Source: Stereocaulon alpinum (lineage: Eukaryota; Ascomycota; Lecanoromycetes; Lecanorales; Stereocaulaceae). Taken from it: a DNA stretch of 64,000 bases. This document shows positions 41,230 through 52,408 of this stretch, one piece after another. The notes below the pieces were generated by a model. The model searched no databases. It saw only the letters and a program-made list of their open reading frames with translations, and was not told the origin of the DNA. Numbering within the stretch: position 1 is the stretch's first letter; each line of letters begins with the position of its first letter. A program made the position numbers and the translations under genes. The stretch covers positions 248,001-312,000 of the forward strand of contig JAEUBA010000013.1 in NCBI GenBank assembly GCA_018257865.1, given 5' to 3'.

Positions 41230-42243
41230 ATGCCGTGGGACTACCAGTTCTCATTCCTTGACTACAACGATGCCGAATTACGCGATATGTTGAGGCAACA
41301 TAAACAAGAAGTTTCCGGCAGAAAACATGACAAGGCTGCCCGCATGCAAGGTTTTGTCCAAGCACAGTACGTATCTCTCACCGGCGTGCCTCGTTCTATC
41401 ACTAAGATCAACTCATATCAGCCCCTACCTCACCACGCCATGGAATATCAAATCCTCCTATCACGACTATTGTAAGGTCGAGCTTAGCCTCAAGCTCAAG
41501 GAACGTAATCTCTTGGATTCCGGCACAAAAGCCGCAATGGCTGAACGCATGCAAGCCTTTGACGACGAACAGTAAGTACTGTCAGCCTAAGAATGTCTTG
41601 CTTTCAAAAGCAAAGTAATCACACTGACGTTCGCACAAGCCCTTTTCCATTCCTGAAGCTTCCCTCGGAACTCAGAAACAAGATCTATAAATTCGCCGCC
41701 ACTCAATATTACTTCGACAAAGTCAACTATCGCGACGACCGCTACATAAACGCGCAAAAATCCCACGGCGCAATCTGGCAGCCCGGACTCATCCGCTGCA
41801 ACAAGCAGCTCCGCAACGAAGGCCGACCCTTCTTCTTCCAATTGCACGAATTCGTATTCGACATCACTCACCACAAGGCCGGATTTCTCGCATGGTTCGA
41901 TATGATTGGTGAAGCAGCACGCAGGGAGATCCGCCATCTCAAGTTCGACATCAGTATTCTCATGATTGATGTGCGTAGGACGGACCGCTTGTATGGGTTC
42001 GCCAAGAGCGATGTGCCGACGATGGATCGCATCCATGCTAGTGTGTCCCCCAAGGCTGTTGTCACGTGGCGCACTCTGGAGGCTCCTCCATCTACTTTGT
42101 TTAGAATTAAGGATGTGTATCTGAAGAGAGAGACGGATCCTAAGAAGATACCTTGTTTTCATTCTCAGCGCGGGTGGGATAAGTACGGGCCCTGTGCGCT
42201 GACGTTCGATCTTGGGAAGTGTAACGAAGGTACCTGTCTCTGA
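41230..42243 (+). CDS. Two SAP-like motifs plus F-box-like/2EXR-type domain protein
   Basis: Three exons: 41230-41366, 41422-41571, 41640-42243; introns 55 and 68 bp; 296 residues. Residues 10-46 (LDYNDAELRDMLRQHKQEVSGRKHD... then ARMQGF) and about 61-95 (VELSLKLKERNLLDSGTKA... then AERMQAF) have the helix-turn-helix look of SAP motifs, which often bind DNA or chromatin. The third exon begins FPFLKLPSELRNKIYKFA, an F-box-like or 2EXR-type start common in expanded fungal families, followed by an uncharacterised region. All introns interrupt codons after the second base. The last codons lie within the first unit of a minisatellite that continues downstream. No specific function is known; an SCF adaptor role would be inference. 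Confidence 0.72.
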
Positions 42244-42548
42244 TGCTCGGAGTGAGGGGCTTCGAAGAGAAGATTTTCCTTGATGTTTCTATTTCGGGGC
42301 GTGGTGGCCAAGGAACCTGTTCCTAATGCTCGGAGTGAGGGTCTTCGAAGAAAGTTTTCCTTAATGTTCTATTCCAGGCGTGATGGCGAAGGTACCTGTT
42401 CCTGTTCCTGATGCTCGGGCTTCGAAGAAGATTTTCGTTAATGTTCTACCACGGGGGGCGTGATGGTGAAAGCGCCTAATTATGATGCTGAGAGTGAACG
42501 GTTTCTGAGGCAGTGGTCGTTAATGTTTCTCTCTCGAGTCGTGTCACT
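42226..42548. repeat. Degenerate minisatellite, about four 80-bp units
   Basis: Four imperfect tandem units start near 42226, 42310, 42388 and 42468. Each begins GAAGGTACCTG or similar, then carries GATGCTCGGAGTGAG, CTTCGAAGA, TTTTCCTTAATGTTCT and GGCGTGATGG-like words. Units 1-3 are clearly alike; unit 4 is more diverged. The first unit contains the stop codon of the upstream gene. Unit boundaries are approximate. Confidence 0.7.
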
Positions 42549-42784
42549 GGAAAATGATGGACACCAGAGTCAGTGGAGCTGGTGGAAGATCTGAGATGTC
42601 GGCTCAAGTGGTATGCATCGTGGCATGTCGTGTGTCTATACCTTGAGGTATGGTACGATTTTCCTAGGAAGTCACTGCACGAATCGCGTTTCAGAATCAG
42701 ATAGTCATCAAAGTAGTTATCAAAACCGTCATTCATCATGTTTTCCATCAATAACGTATAATCTTCCCTCTACAACCTCCAACC

Positions 42785-43910
42785 CTACCTCTTCTTCAAC
42801 GCCGCCTCCTCCTTCTCCCTCATCGCCGCCCTCGCACTCCTACTCCCCCCCAACTTCGGCCCCTTAGGCCTCTCATCAACCACCCCCTTCCCCCCCTTAA
42901 CAGTCTTCTTCTCCATCCCAGCCTTCTGCTTCCGACTCGAAATCGCATCCAAAAACTCCCGTCGAAACTGCTCCGCGATCCGATCATCAGCCGCCTGATC
43001 CCCATTCGCCCCCTCATCCTCCTCAGGCTCATCATAGATCTCAAGTCGCGATTCTCTCATGACTTCTTCGACGAGTTTGTCGCGCTTGATGTCATCGCTG
43101 TTGCGCCGTTTGCGCCAGCCGTAGGGTTTGCCGTCTTTGCGGAGGCGGACTTTGCCTGTTTTTTCGTCGATTTCGGGTTCTGTGCCTTCGAGTTTTCGTT
43201 GGGCGGCTGCTGTGCGGGCTATGTTTCGGAGTGTGGCGTCTGGACCGAGGTCGATTTCGTGGAGCTTGCCCTGTGTTGCTGGGGCGCGCTGGATGCCGGT
43301 GTCGATGAGGGCGCCGTTGGTGGAGACTTCTTGGCCATTGTGGGTTAGGATTGATGGGGGTTGGGTTTGGGATTGACGTTTAGCTAATTCGGAGTCTATG
43401 TATGCCATCCTTACTACGTTAGTCGGTGTATCAGAGACGTGGGGGTTGGGGGCGGGAAGGATGGACGTACATGTGTTTGTCGGTTGTTGTTTCTGTGATG
43501 TGGCCTGTTTGTGGAGCGAAGCGTTCTATTATGGATTTGATGTCTGCTGGGATCTCATCTTCTTTCGAGACCAGTGCATCGCTGGGTTGAGGAGTGGTGG
43601 CATCAGAGTTATTGAGGTTTGTGAACTCAATGCCGCCTTTTCGGCGCTGGGCAGCTTTGCGATGGCGTAAGATGTCTGCGATTGACAGCTGGCGGTCTTC
43701 TTCGGCCTCTTGTGAAGGCGCGGGTATATCTCCTTCTCTAGCGATGAGCTCATCGACGGTCATCGGCTCCGGTGGGGGCGCAGAGCTATCTGCAGCCTTG
43801 GGGGGGTTTTCATCGTCTGAGTCGTTTCGCTTGCGGTAGAACTTCCGACGTTTTGCTGGCCTAGAAAGGTCTGATGAGTTCTGGCCTTCAGCTTGCATTT
43901 CGGTGTCCAT
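42785..43910 (-). CDS. Tls1/C9orf78 (Hep59) family splicing factor
   Basis: Two exons: 43910-43471 and 43409-42785; intron 61 bp; 354 residues. The start is rich in basic residues and Pro (KRRKFYRKRND). The family core runs from LSIADILRHRKAAQRRKGG to the exon join at RFAPQTGHITETTTDKHM and MAYIDSELAKRQ, the best-known signature of this family. The C-terminal third is basic and acidic, low complexity, with nuclear-type Lys/Arg clusters (KPYGWRKRRNSD, KKR at the end). In fission yeast Tls1 works with Brr2 in the spliceosome and affects splicing of telomere genes; human C9orf78 also binds the spliceosome. The exact match of the family motif across the join supports the intron. Shares a 450-bp divergent promoter with the MBL-like gene. 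Confidence 0.85.
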
Positions 43911-44362
43911 AATGGGTCTGTTGTAGCTTGCTGGTACAAAGCAAATATGTAAGATCGGTTAATACTTGACCGGAGGAGGTCGGTGATCGGCGAATCTGAT
44001 CTAGGCAAGGAGGTTTTGCCGCAAGACCGGCAACTAGACCCTTGCTTACCCCTGCATCCTAAAAGTTAGGGGCAAGTCCAGGCTGTGGCTTCTGTATTGG
44101 CGCAACGTCTTCCGGGCAATTCAAGGCGCTGATTGGGTGCTGATGGAGCCGATGGCGATGTTGGCGATGCCCTAAGAAACGGTCGGGTTTTCCTCTTCCA
44201 CGCTCTCGCTTCAAACATGGGGAGATTCCTTTCGCATCTTCAACAATCATTCTCTCCTGTTCCAGGGTAGAGCTTGAAGGAAAAACATAACATGGACTCC
44301 AGCCCATAGTCGCTTTGCGACAACAGCCTCGAGCATAGATATCCACATTCCCCGCCTACGTC
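43911..44362. promoter_or_regulatory. Divergent promoter Tls1-like / MBL-like gene
   Basis: About 450 bp between two divergent start codons. No further gene; no specific element recognised. Confidence 0.45.
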
Positions 44363-45589
44363 ATGTCGCTTACCGTCAAACACCTCAATGGAGACACCAC
44401 CTTCCTCCTCACTTTCGCTCCTAACGAGTTCACCCCTCCTTCTCCTCTGGAATCACAGTATGGACCATCCCAGCAATACCAACAACCTCCAGGCACCTTT
44501 TCAATACTCGTTGACCCATGGATCTCCGGTGTTACCACCATGTGGCATCCCAAATTCCTCCTCTCGAAACACACAAGCCCCTCCTGTATCCAAAATCTAT
44601 CGCATATACCAGAACCAAATGTGGTTCTTGTCTCGCAAGACAAGCCCGATCACTGTCATGAAGCTACACTCCGCCAATTGGACCCTACATCACCTATCAC
44701 CACCATCTTAGCAGAACCAGCTGCTGCCAAAAGGATCCGAGGTTTCAAATTCTTCAACCCTGAAATGGTTCACTCATTGCGCATTTACTCAGAGAAGAAA
44801 CCCGACTCTGTCATCAGATTCTATATACCACCAGTAATACCCGGAGGTACGCCCGGCGAAGCAACCATCTCGTTTATACCAGCAAAGATTGATGTTGTCG
44901 GCACACACAATGCCATAGGCATCACGTATCGGCCTCCACAAACAGCCTATAACCCTTCCCGTCCACAAACATCAAGAACTCCATCCTCACAATCGAGCTT
45001 CTATCGATTCTCACAACTACCCCCAGCACCTCAAGATCTGCCGCTTACACCCCCCGAGTCACCCACGCGGCAGAACAGCGCAATGTCCAACACAAGCAAT
45101 CCCTTCTCGTATGGTTCCGGACCACCCTCTAGCACATTCTCAGCCCGTCAGCGCACCATCAGCTCCTCAAGTTCCGTCACTTCTACGACCCGTCTACACG
45201 GCGAAAAAGCCCTCTCCGTAATCTACTCACCTCATGGTGTGGACTACTCGCTCATTCGCGCCTATGCCTCATCACACCTTGTCGCCACCGCTGCTCTTCC
45301 CTTGACTCTCCTTCTCCACTCCTTTGACCGCGTCGAGAATCCTTGGTGGATGGGAGGTAACATCGCAGCTGGCCTCCCAGGCGGCGTTGAGATTGCGCGG
45401 AATCTAATGGCCAAGTGCTGGATTAGTGCACACGACGAAGACAAAGACAATAGCGGGATTTCCGTGATGTCTGTCAAGACGAGAAAATATAACAAGCAGG
45501 AAGTAAGGGAGATGCTACGGCAAGGACAAGGGAGCAACGTCGATGTTACCGTTCTGGGAGTGGGAGCAGAGATGGTGCTGAAAGCATGA
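44363..45589 (+). CDS. Metallo-beta-lactamase-fold-like protein, fungal
   Basis: Single exon, 408 residues, ATG at 44363. The N-terminal part follows the metallo-beta-lactamase fold pattern seen in a fungal protein family (FSILVDPWISG, a strand VVLVSQ followed by DKPDHCHEATLRQL, TTILAEPAAAKRI, then ISFIPAKIDVVGTHNAIGI). The usual zinc motif HxHxDH reads QDKPDH, so the first two His are replaced, while DH remains. A low-complexity Ser/Pro/Thr-rich insertion lies at about residues 200-280. The C-terminal part (ALSVIYSPHGVDYSLIRAY, LLLHSFDRVENPWWMGGNI, GVEIARNLMAKCWISAHDEDKD) returns to a conserved domain, including an HDEDKD motif. Whether it binds metal is unclear. Substrate unknown. Confidence 0.7.
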   Translation: MSLTVKHLNGDTTFLLTFAPNEFTPPSPLESQYGPSQQYQQPPGTFSILVDPWISGVTTMWHPKFLLSKHTSPSCIQNLSHIPEPNVVLVSQDKPDHCHEATLRQLDPTSPITTILAEPAAAKRIRGFKFFNPEMVHSLRIYSEKKPDSVIRFYIPPVIPGGTPGEATISFIPAKIDVVGTHNAIGITYRPPQTAYNPSRPQTSRTPSSQSSFYRFSQLPPAPQDLPLTPPESPTRQNSAMSNTSNPFSYGSGPPSSTFSARQRTISSSSSVTSTTRLHGEKALSVIYSPHGVDYSLIRAYASSHLVATAALPLTLLLHSFDRVENPWWMGGNIAAGLPGGVEIARNLMAKCWISAHDEDKDNSGISVMSVKTRKYNKQEVREMLRQGQGSNVDVTVLGVGAEMVLKA

Positions 45590-45933
45590 TACATCACATA
45601 TTCTCACTGTGTACGAGAGAGCATGCGTGGCGTTCACATGGCTTCTTGTATTCTGACACTAGGAGATGGTCTCACGATCCGGCGCACAGTGGGACATGGG
45701 CGGTTCCAAAGGCAACGGATTGCAAGGAAAAAGCGATGCAATGAACAAAAGGAATGGAACATGCGGGAGTGTTTCTATGAGCTATGATACACACGAGCAT
45801 GTCGTTATTATATCCAGCTGTTATTCAGCATTCTAATGAGATATTGTAATTACCCAATATCCCACACCACTATCTCTTCACATATATACACCCCTCTCCC
45901 CTCTCTCCCTCTCTTCCCCCTCCTCCCGCAACC
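45590..45933. other. Convergent 3' intergenic region
   Basis: About 340 bp between stops of the MBL-like gene (plus) and the MAPEG gene (minus). C/T-rich near 45890-45950. No gene seen. Confidence 0.5.
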
Positions 45934-46522
45934 TCACCCCAACACCCTCCCCGCCCCAACAAACAGCGCCATACAAATCCCCACTCCAGCAACAAAAACC
46001 ACACTCCTACCTTGCGCGATCGTATTATTAACATTATTAACATAAATAACCGTATACAAAATCCTACTAGCTACATAACCCACACTCAGCGCATTCAAGT
46101 AGGAGGGGCTCAAGCGTGCCATGTTGCCCGCTACGACAGCGGCAGCGAAGAGGGGGATATTTTCAAAGGCGTTGGATTGGGCGCCTTCGGCTCGGGTGAT
46201 GGTGTCTGTGCGGAAATAATGCATTCGTTGGTTAGTTTCAGTGTTTGTCACGTGATTGGGCACGGAGTAGGTTTTTTTTTGCAAAAAGAGTATGTGAATG
46301 AGATGTGGAGGGGGGGTTTTCCCGCTTACCTTTTGTGGCCTGATCGAGCGTTTGATCGCTTTCCAATTTTCTGATCAGACTCCTTGGTTGTGTTAGGTCG
46401 AATTCTTTTTTGGTTTTGCTTTCGTAGAGTTTTGTTGCGTAGACGTGGGGGAGGAGGGCGAGGATCCAGGCGATGGGGATGGTGTAGAGGGATATGTTTG
46501 TGGTGGGGAGGAGGGAGGACAT
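45934..46522 (-). CDS. MAPEG family membrane protein
   Basis: Two exons: 46522-46330 and 46205-45934; intron 124 bp, longer than most here; 154 residues. Four hydrophobic segments are visible: ISLYTIPIAWILALLPHVYA, IPLFAAAVVAGN, SVGYVASRILYTVIYV and VVFVAGVGICMALFVGAG. The hallmark RAEGAQSNAFENIPLF matches the MAPEG family (membrane-associated proteins in eicosanoid and glutathione metabolism), with the Arg, Asn and Glu of the glutathione-binding pattern present. The spliced sequence restores this motif. It is probably an ER-membrane glutathione-linked protein; fungal members are poorly characterised, so the substrate is unknown. The intron contains CCAATCACGTGA, a CCAAT box joined to an E-box, which may be chance. 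Confidence 0.82.
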
Positions 46523-47555
46523 TTTTGTTGGTTTTGGTTGTTGTTTGTTGGTATATTTATCGGGAGGTACTTTGGGGGGGAAAGGGGGGGAGGTTGTATG
46601 GGGGAAGTTGGTAGAGGCTGAGTTTTATTGAGTCAGTAGACAATTGGGCCTTTTTGAAGATCTTGTTGTCAATTTTGGAGCAGTATGAAGATGCCGAATC
46701 TGGCTTTGGAGGCTGCTTGGTATGATATCATGATACCCTTTGAGCCGGTCTTCAGTCGTGTAGCCAATCACATATTGCGGTCTTGACGCTAAAGTTCTTC
46801 TCAGGCCGGGGTAAAACGCTATCCGCGTTTCGCCCTGGGTTTTCGACAGTCAGGTACATTACCGAGCTTTCTCATGTTCTGATATGGTTGATCTGTGATC
46901 GACGACCCGATCAGCCAGCCTTGTCGTTGCTCTAATGTTAGGTCCTTTTGGTCGGGTCAGCTTCTCGTAGCAGCTGTCTAGGAATGGTGATTCAGAGAAG
47001 GACAAAGGGGCTATAAGGGAGTCACTGACCTCTTGTCGCCTCAGATATGCATTGGCTCACCTCGCTGAGCATTCTCCTCGCCATGATATATTATAACGCC
47101 TATGACTGAGGTGCATTCATGGGGTCAGGAGTAGGTTCGACCGCTGCTGGACGCTCTACCCTTACCCTGAATTTTGCTTTGATGCTGAGGTTCTTCATGC
47201 GTCTAGCTCTAGCTCTCTTTGAAGTCAAAAGACATCCGAAGAACAAGCCTTGGGTGGGGAGCAACAGCGCCGCTATCAGTGCGGCCTGCCATCGACGGAA
47301 ACGTGAGGCTGCTGATGTCATCAGCCGTCACTAATGTATGGTGTCTTATCTTCTTAGGACGCGAAAGGCAGGAAGCGAATGCGTTTGTCGGTTGAAGAGG
47401 CGTTGCTTCGGACTCATGAAGAGTCAAACGCCTCAATACCGAAGGACTGGGGAAAGGCATATAGCCATTCCTGGAGAATTTTTTGGTTGTATAAATGAGA
47501 AATAAGACTCTAACCCAAATATATTTGTGCCATTGGAGAGGCCATACTGTAGTTA
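46523..47555. other. 1-kb stretch without a supported gene
   Basis: Upstream region of the MAPEG gene and 3' flank of HBS1. G/T-rich from 46440 to 46620. Short frames on both strands (up to 83 codons) carry no motif. No gene, tRNA or repeat recognised. Confidence 0.45.
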
Positions 47556-50234
47556 TTACTCCACCAGGCCGGCACCAACGGTGATTCCACCTGCTCGCAA
47601 AATAATCCTTCCACCCTGTTCTAATGGAATAGGATTGTCCACCTCAACTAACACTCGCGCCACACTCCCTGGTTTAATCAGTCGTGGCTTTTTCCCCTTG
47701 ATGACTGCTCCAGATGCCTTGTCCAGCTGAGCTATCAATTGGGTAACTCTTCCTGGCGCATGCAGTCTCCCCTTGTGCACTTCACAATGCATAGGCGTGA
47801 TATGTTCGAATGCTAAAACTTTGGCCTTGAAGGAGGTGACGCATTGGATAGGAGCTGATGGCGCACAGATCACATCGCCAGATTTCAGATACTTAGCGTC
47901 GATCTCGGCAAGGTGCAGGATGACGTTTTGACCTGCGACAGCCCACTCGGCTGGTTCCGAGTCAACTTCAATACCCTTAATTGCGCCGGCCTCCTTGGCG
48001 GGCATGACGAGAACGGTGTCCCCGATCTGGATACTACCTGCCTCCAGACGACCGGATATGGAGAGCGGATTTTGTACACCGCCGCGGAATATATCATCAA
48101 TGGTCAAGCGAAGAGGTTTTTCGAGAGCGCGTGTGACAGGTTCTGAGCACTCGAGGAGTGAAACAAGAGGCTGACCCGTGTACCAAGAGGCCTTGGGGTC
48201 ATCAGCTTTACGGACGATGTTGTCACCTGTGAGGCCTGCGCAGGGAACAAATGCAAAATTCTTTGCCAAGAAGCCCGCGCTTGTAAGGAAGGCCGCAACT
48301 TGCTGAGAAATCTCATCGGAGCGGTCCTGAGACCATTGGACGGTGTCCAGCTTGTTAATTGCAATGACAACACGCTGGACGCCCATACTGCGGACGAGCA
48401 GTGCATGCTCTTTGGTCTGCCCCTTAAGGCCTGATTCAAAGTTCCCTGTGCCGGCATCAATAACCAGAACTGCGAAGTCTGCTTGGCTTGCGCCAGCAAT
48501 CATGTTGGGAACAAAGTCTCGATGGCCAGGGGCGTCTAGAATCGTGAAGCTGGTCTTCTCGGTCTCAAATTTGTTCATGGCGATATCAATCGTGATACCT
48601 CTATTTCGCTCCTCAGTGCCTTGATCCAGCACCCATGCTAACGCGAAGGATCCTTTACCAAGTCTTTCCGATTCTTTTCGATATCTGTCCAGAGTTCTTT
48701 GATCGACGACTTTGAGATCATACAATAGGCGACCCATGAGCGTGCTTTTCCCGGCATCTACATGGCCTATCACTACGAAGTTTGCAGCATTCTTGGGTTT
48801 CGATTTCTCAAATTCTGCAAGGACGTCCAGATTCTTCCCTTTCACTTTGGTATCCTCAATCGTAATCTCGCCAACGCCTTGCGCAATGCCATTGATGCTT
48901 CTGTCACCATTCGTTGCTGGTGCCGGTTGTTCTCCTGCTTTGGGAGCCGGCCCTTTGGTATTCTGCGCTTTTCTCACTACGTCGTCCGGGCTTGGTCCTG
49001 CAAAGTCGAATTTAGTATGGGGCTCAGAACATTGCAACACGTAACTATCGACAACTTGAAAGGTGGGTTTATGAGAATCCCGAGAAGATCCAAATATAGT
49101 TCGTGCAAATGTCGAGGGCATTGCTACCGGTGTCACTTCTGGCTGTGCTTCGAGCTCTGCACTGGGGAGAGCGACGAGTGCTTGGGAGGCCACCTCAGCC
49201 GGCGGCTTGGGTGGCGAACCATTCTCGTTCTGTGATCTCCGCGGATACCTTCTAGTCTGACTTTTGGTCGGGTGCCCAGAAGAGATGCTCTGAGGGCTTG
49301 GACTAGAGGAGCTAGGTAATGTATCGGCTCTTAATTCGCGTGGCTTGGCACCAAGTTTATCCAGAAGTGCCACAGAGCTGGTGGTGTTCTTGCTATCTTC
49401 GGGCTTTCGATTCTCTTTACTTTTACGAGCTGCAGCCAGCGCAGCAAGTTTCGATTTGGGAGCACCATCTTGATTCGGAGTGCCGCCAAGTAACTTGCCT
49501 CGAGGATAGAGAGATTCAATAAGGATTTCGCCGCAACGATCTTTCGGTACGTTGAGCCAAGGCGAATCTTTAAAGAAGTCCAAAGCCGAGAAACTGGATG
49601 GGCATGACGTGGGAACGGTAGCAGTCTTCTCCTTGGCCCTGATGCTTGCGTCCCGCATGGAGATCTCAGCTGCTGAGGCAAGATCTAGTCTCAGCCATGC
49701 AGCGCTCGACAAAGAAGGCTTACACAAAAGATGATGTGCTAAATGCAATACAACTGTATAAGATTGAACAAAGAGATGTTTTGACTCACCAATAGCTTTA
49801 GCTTCCCCGTCACCAGTCTTCTTTTTCTTCGATTTTTTAGGCTGGGAGACGGTCTTCTGGCCTAGACGAATTTAGTCAAATCCGCTGCAGATGATGGGCA
49901 AGGGCGCGTTCACTGAGTAGATAATTGACAGTCTTATCTATATCGTAGTAATAATGCCATAACGAGTCTTCTATTTCTTTATTCGTGATTCCAATGTCGT
50001 CGCCCAGAATTTCTCCAACTTTAATGGTTCCAAGTCGTAATTGTTCTAGTATACCTCAAGTCAGTCACTAAGCAAGCTTCTTGAGCTCAGATAAGCCAGC
50101 TAAACATCTGCCAGGGGACTCTACATACCTCTATCCCCAGCGCTCACTTCATCATAGTCGGATTCAGCGCCACCATCGAAGTCGTCAAGCTCCTCGTCTA
50201 GATCTAAAGCCTTGACAAGCTTGTGTCGTGACAT
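47556..50234 (-). CDS. HBS1: Hbs1-like translational GTPase (ribosome rescue)
   Basis: Four exons: 50234-50129, 50045-49914, 49861-49790, 49738-47556; introns 83, 52 and 51 bp; 830 residues. The N-terminus (MSRHKLVKALDLDEEL, then IEDSLWHYYYDIDKTVNYLL) is the Hbs1 UBA-like helical domain. Next come a Lys-rich patch and the FKDSPWLNVP segment known from Hbs1 proteins. The GTPase core has G1 VIGHVDAGKST (about residue 428), switch RGITIDIAM, G3 DAPGHRDF and G4 NKLD. Two beta-barrel domains like eEF1A/eRF3 finish the protein. With Dom34 it splits stalled ribosomes in no-go and non-stop mRNA decay. The join between exons 3 and 4 is the weakest part: TACAG at 49754 would also keep phase but gives a 36-bp intron, so I chose TTTAG at 49739. 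The start of exon 4 is unusual. Confidence 0.92.
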
Positions 50235-50558
50235 CGTCGAAAGCCGAATTCTACTATCAGCAACAATTTAGCACTTGAGTCGAGGGTCCGTGCAAACTTA
50301 AAGAGAGTGAAGCACAAAGACATCAAGTACCCGTGTTCGGTTGCGGAACGGCTAACATACCTACCCAGGCTCGCCAAGAGAGGCCTCCCGCACGATAAGC
50401 GCGCTCGCCCCGGAAAGCCTTACCCGAGGAGCCAAGACAGCTGCTGACTTTGGTCAAGAAAATAATAATGATCGATTCCTTGTTGCGGTCTATGCACAAA
50501 CAAGTCTGAAGTACCTGAAAGAAACGACGATAGACTCCTATATCACTGAAGGCTTTGC
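50235..50558. promoter_or_regulatory. Divergent promoter HBS1 / GST gene
   Basis: 324 bp between divergent start codons. No additional gene and no specific motif recognised. Confidence 0.45.
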
Positions 50559-51534
50559 ATGGCTCTTCGACCCTCCAAGCTCACTCTCTATGGTCGCTTC
50601 TCATCAAGCTGCAGCGCTCGTGTCTGGTACGTCATGTTTCGAAAGGTGCCCCTTCATTCACCAGTAATCCTTCCAGAGCCTCGAGTCAGGTTCTGTGTAG
50701 GGACATAATCCATTATGATCTCTGGTTCCTGCCTTGAACGAAGGGTGCTGACTTCGAATTTATTCAGGATCGCGGCTCGCCTTAAAGGCATCGCCTTCCA
50801 ACAACGGACACCACCACCGGGCGATCTGCAAGATGAGCCATATCTATCAATCAACCCCAACGCTACCTTACCAACTCTCGTTGCCGACTACTACAATGGC
50901 CAGTCAGTGACCCTGACACAATCACTCAACATGTTGGAATTCCTGGAAGATTCATTTCCAGGGACCAGGCGGCTCATACCGCCTGTAACGGATATGGCTT
51001 CCCGTGTCAAAGTCAGAGACCTTGCAACATTCATAGCTTGTGATGTTCAGCCGCTTATGAGCAAGAGAATCCTTAATCTCGACGGAATTGCTTCGCGTCG
51101 GAGATTCCTAAGCAGAAAGTTGAAAGTTTATCAGAAAATGGTTGAACAATGCGGTGGCCCGTTCTCCGTCGGCAATGGTCTCTCCATCGCCGATATATGC
51201 CTCGTGACAACGGTCCGCGCCGCGTCAGAAGCTGGCTTCAGATTCAGATATAAGAGGTCACCGTTTACTATCATTGATCGAATTGTCAGAGAATGCGAGA
51301 AATTACCCGAATTTCATCAGGATGTATTACGGACAAAAATTGGGCCTCGGGTCAAGCGCTCTCACCGGTCGTCCTCGTCGTCGATCGTCGTACAACGCCT
51401 TTCCCCACGTGCCAAAACCCATGATTCACAACGAGAGACTGCAATCAGAACACTACGCCGAGGCCCAGAAGATCCTGACAACGCAGATCAAAATGCTTCG
51501 AAACGCGAACTTTGGGCTGCCAGAAAGTATCTAA
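50559..51534 (+). CDS. Zeta-class glutathione S-transferase (maleylacetoacetate isomerase-like), frame uncertain at the 3' end
   Basis: Exon 1 is 50559-50626, then a 141-bp intron, then exon 2 from 50768. Exon 1 carries the zeta signature SSCSARV (active Ser/Cys of maleylacetoacetate isomerase), followed by WIAARLKGIAF, INPNATLPTLV and LTQSLNMLEFLED (glutathione site). The C-domain follows up to RECEKLPEF near 51310. Here the frame becomes ambiguous. The original frame continues to a stop at 51620 through a Ser/Arg-rich shadow-like tail. The next frame reads IRMYYGQKLGLGS, RPRRRSSYNAFPHVPKP and a regular hydrophilic tail to a stop at 51534, which looks more protein-like. A one-base shift near 51318, or an undetected intron, could explain this. 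End coordinate is the better-looking frame. Role by family: Phe/Tyr breakdown. Confidence 0.65.
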
Positions 51535-52408
51535 TGCGTTCAGACTCTCTGAATTGGGCACGCTCTGTTGGAGGACAAGGCCCAGGGCCTAGATCGGTAG
51601 CGCCGCCATCGCCCACTTGATTCAAAAGAGGTATCGTAGAGATTAGAGGACAAACTAGGACCGAGAGTGGGGGCGGCATCTAGCCACGTCAATGTTGGCA
51701 CTTCAGCTCGAATAATGTTATCAAAGAAGCACACAGCTAGCCGCTCACCCACCAAGGACACCATGCAGAGCCTGCGACATGAAATCTTTGCCACGAGAGG
51801 GATCTTAATGGACCAACGCCACCGTATCAAATCTCTTCACAACTCCATGATTGAATTGCAAAAGCCAGGAGTCCCTACTCAATGCTACATGCCTAAACTA
51901 GTCGCAACAACATCCTAAGCCGCACGCTCGAGTCCAGGCTCGCACATCGGCCTTGGCGATATTGGACGGTGCTTCAGGAGGACTGCTGCCCCACTCTTAA
52001 CAAAACTAGAATTCGAGACGATGGTCGGCAATGACGCAGCGATCGGACCCAATCCTCAGGTTGTGTTCGAGGCCCAGCAGTCAAAGTTGATCGGTAACGA
52101 AGGTTCTAAATGAGGCAGGCCATGACACGGAGACGAGGGGAAGGAAGGCTTTCTCGGCTTGCGTCTAGTTTCAAGCTTGAAGAGAAGAGTGTGATGCTTA
52201 GGGGTCGGCTTTTATGCTACAATGGGGAAGCACTAAGACATCAAATGTACGCCATAGTAAAAGTGGAGAGATCTAGCCTCATGTTCTACTATAGACATCG
52301 TGATCTAGACTATCTTGCCTATGTAGCTGCCTCACACGGCGCTATCGTACAGATGCGAAAATTCAGTCACACTTGCAGAAACGCCATCCCATGCAGGGTA
52401 TCCTCTGC
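51535..52408. other. Convergent gap GST / VPS27
   Basis: About 870 bp between the better GST stop at 51534 (alternative stop at 51620) and the VPS27 stop at 52409. Short frames on the plus strand (51667-51918, 52110-52412) have no recognisable motif. No gene supported, but the gap is long for two 3' ends. Confidence 0.45.

Noticed and set aside
46245..46258. CCAATCACGTGA in the MAPEG intron as a regulatory site
   Set aside because: One occurrence inside an intron is weak evidence; kept only as a remark.
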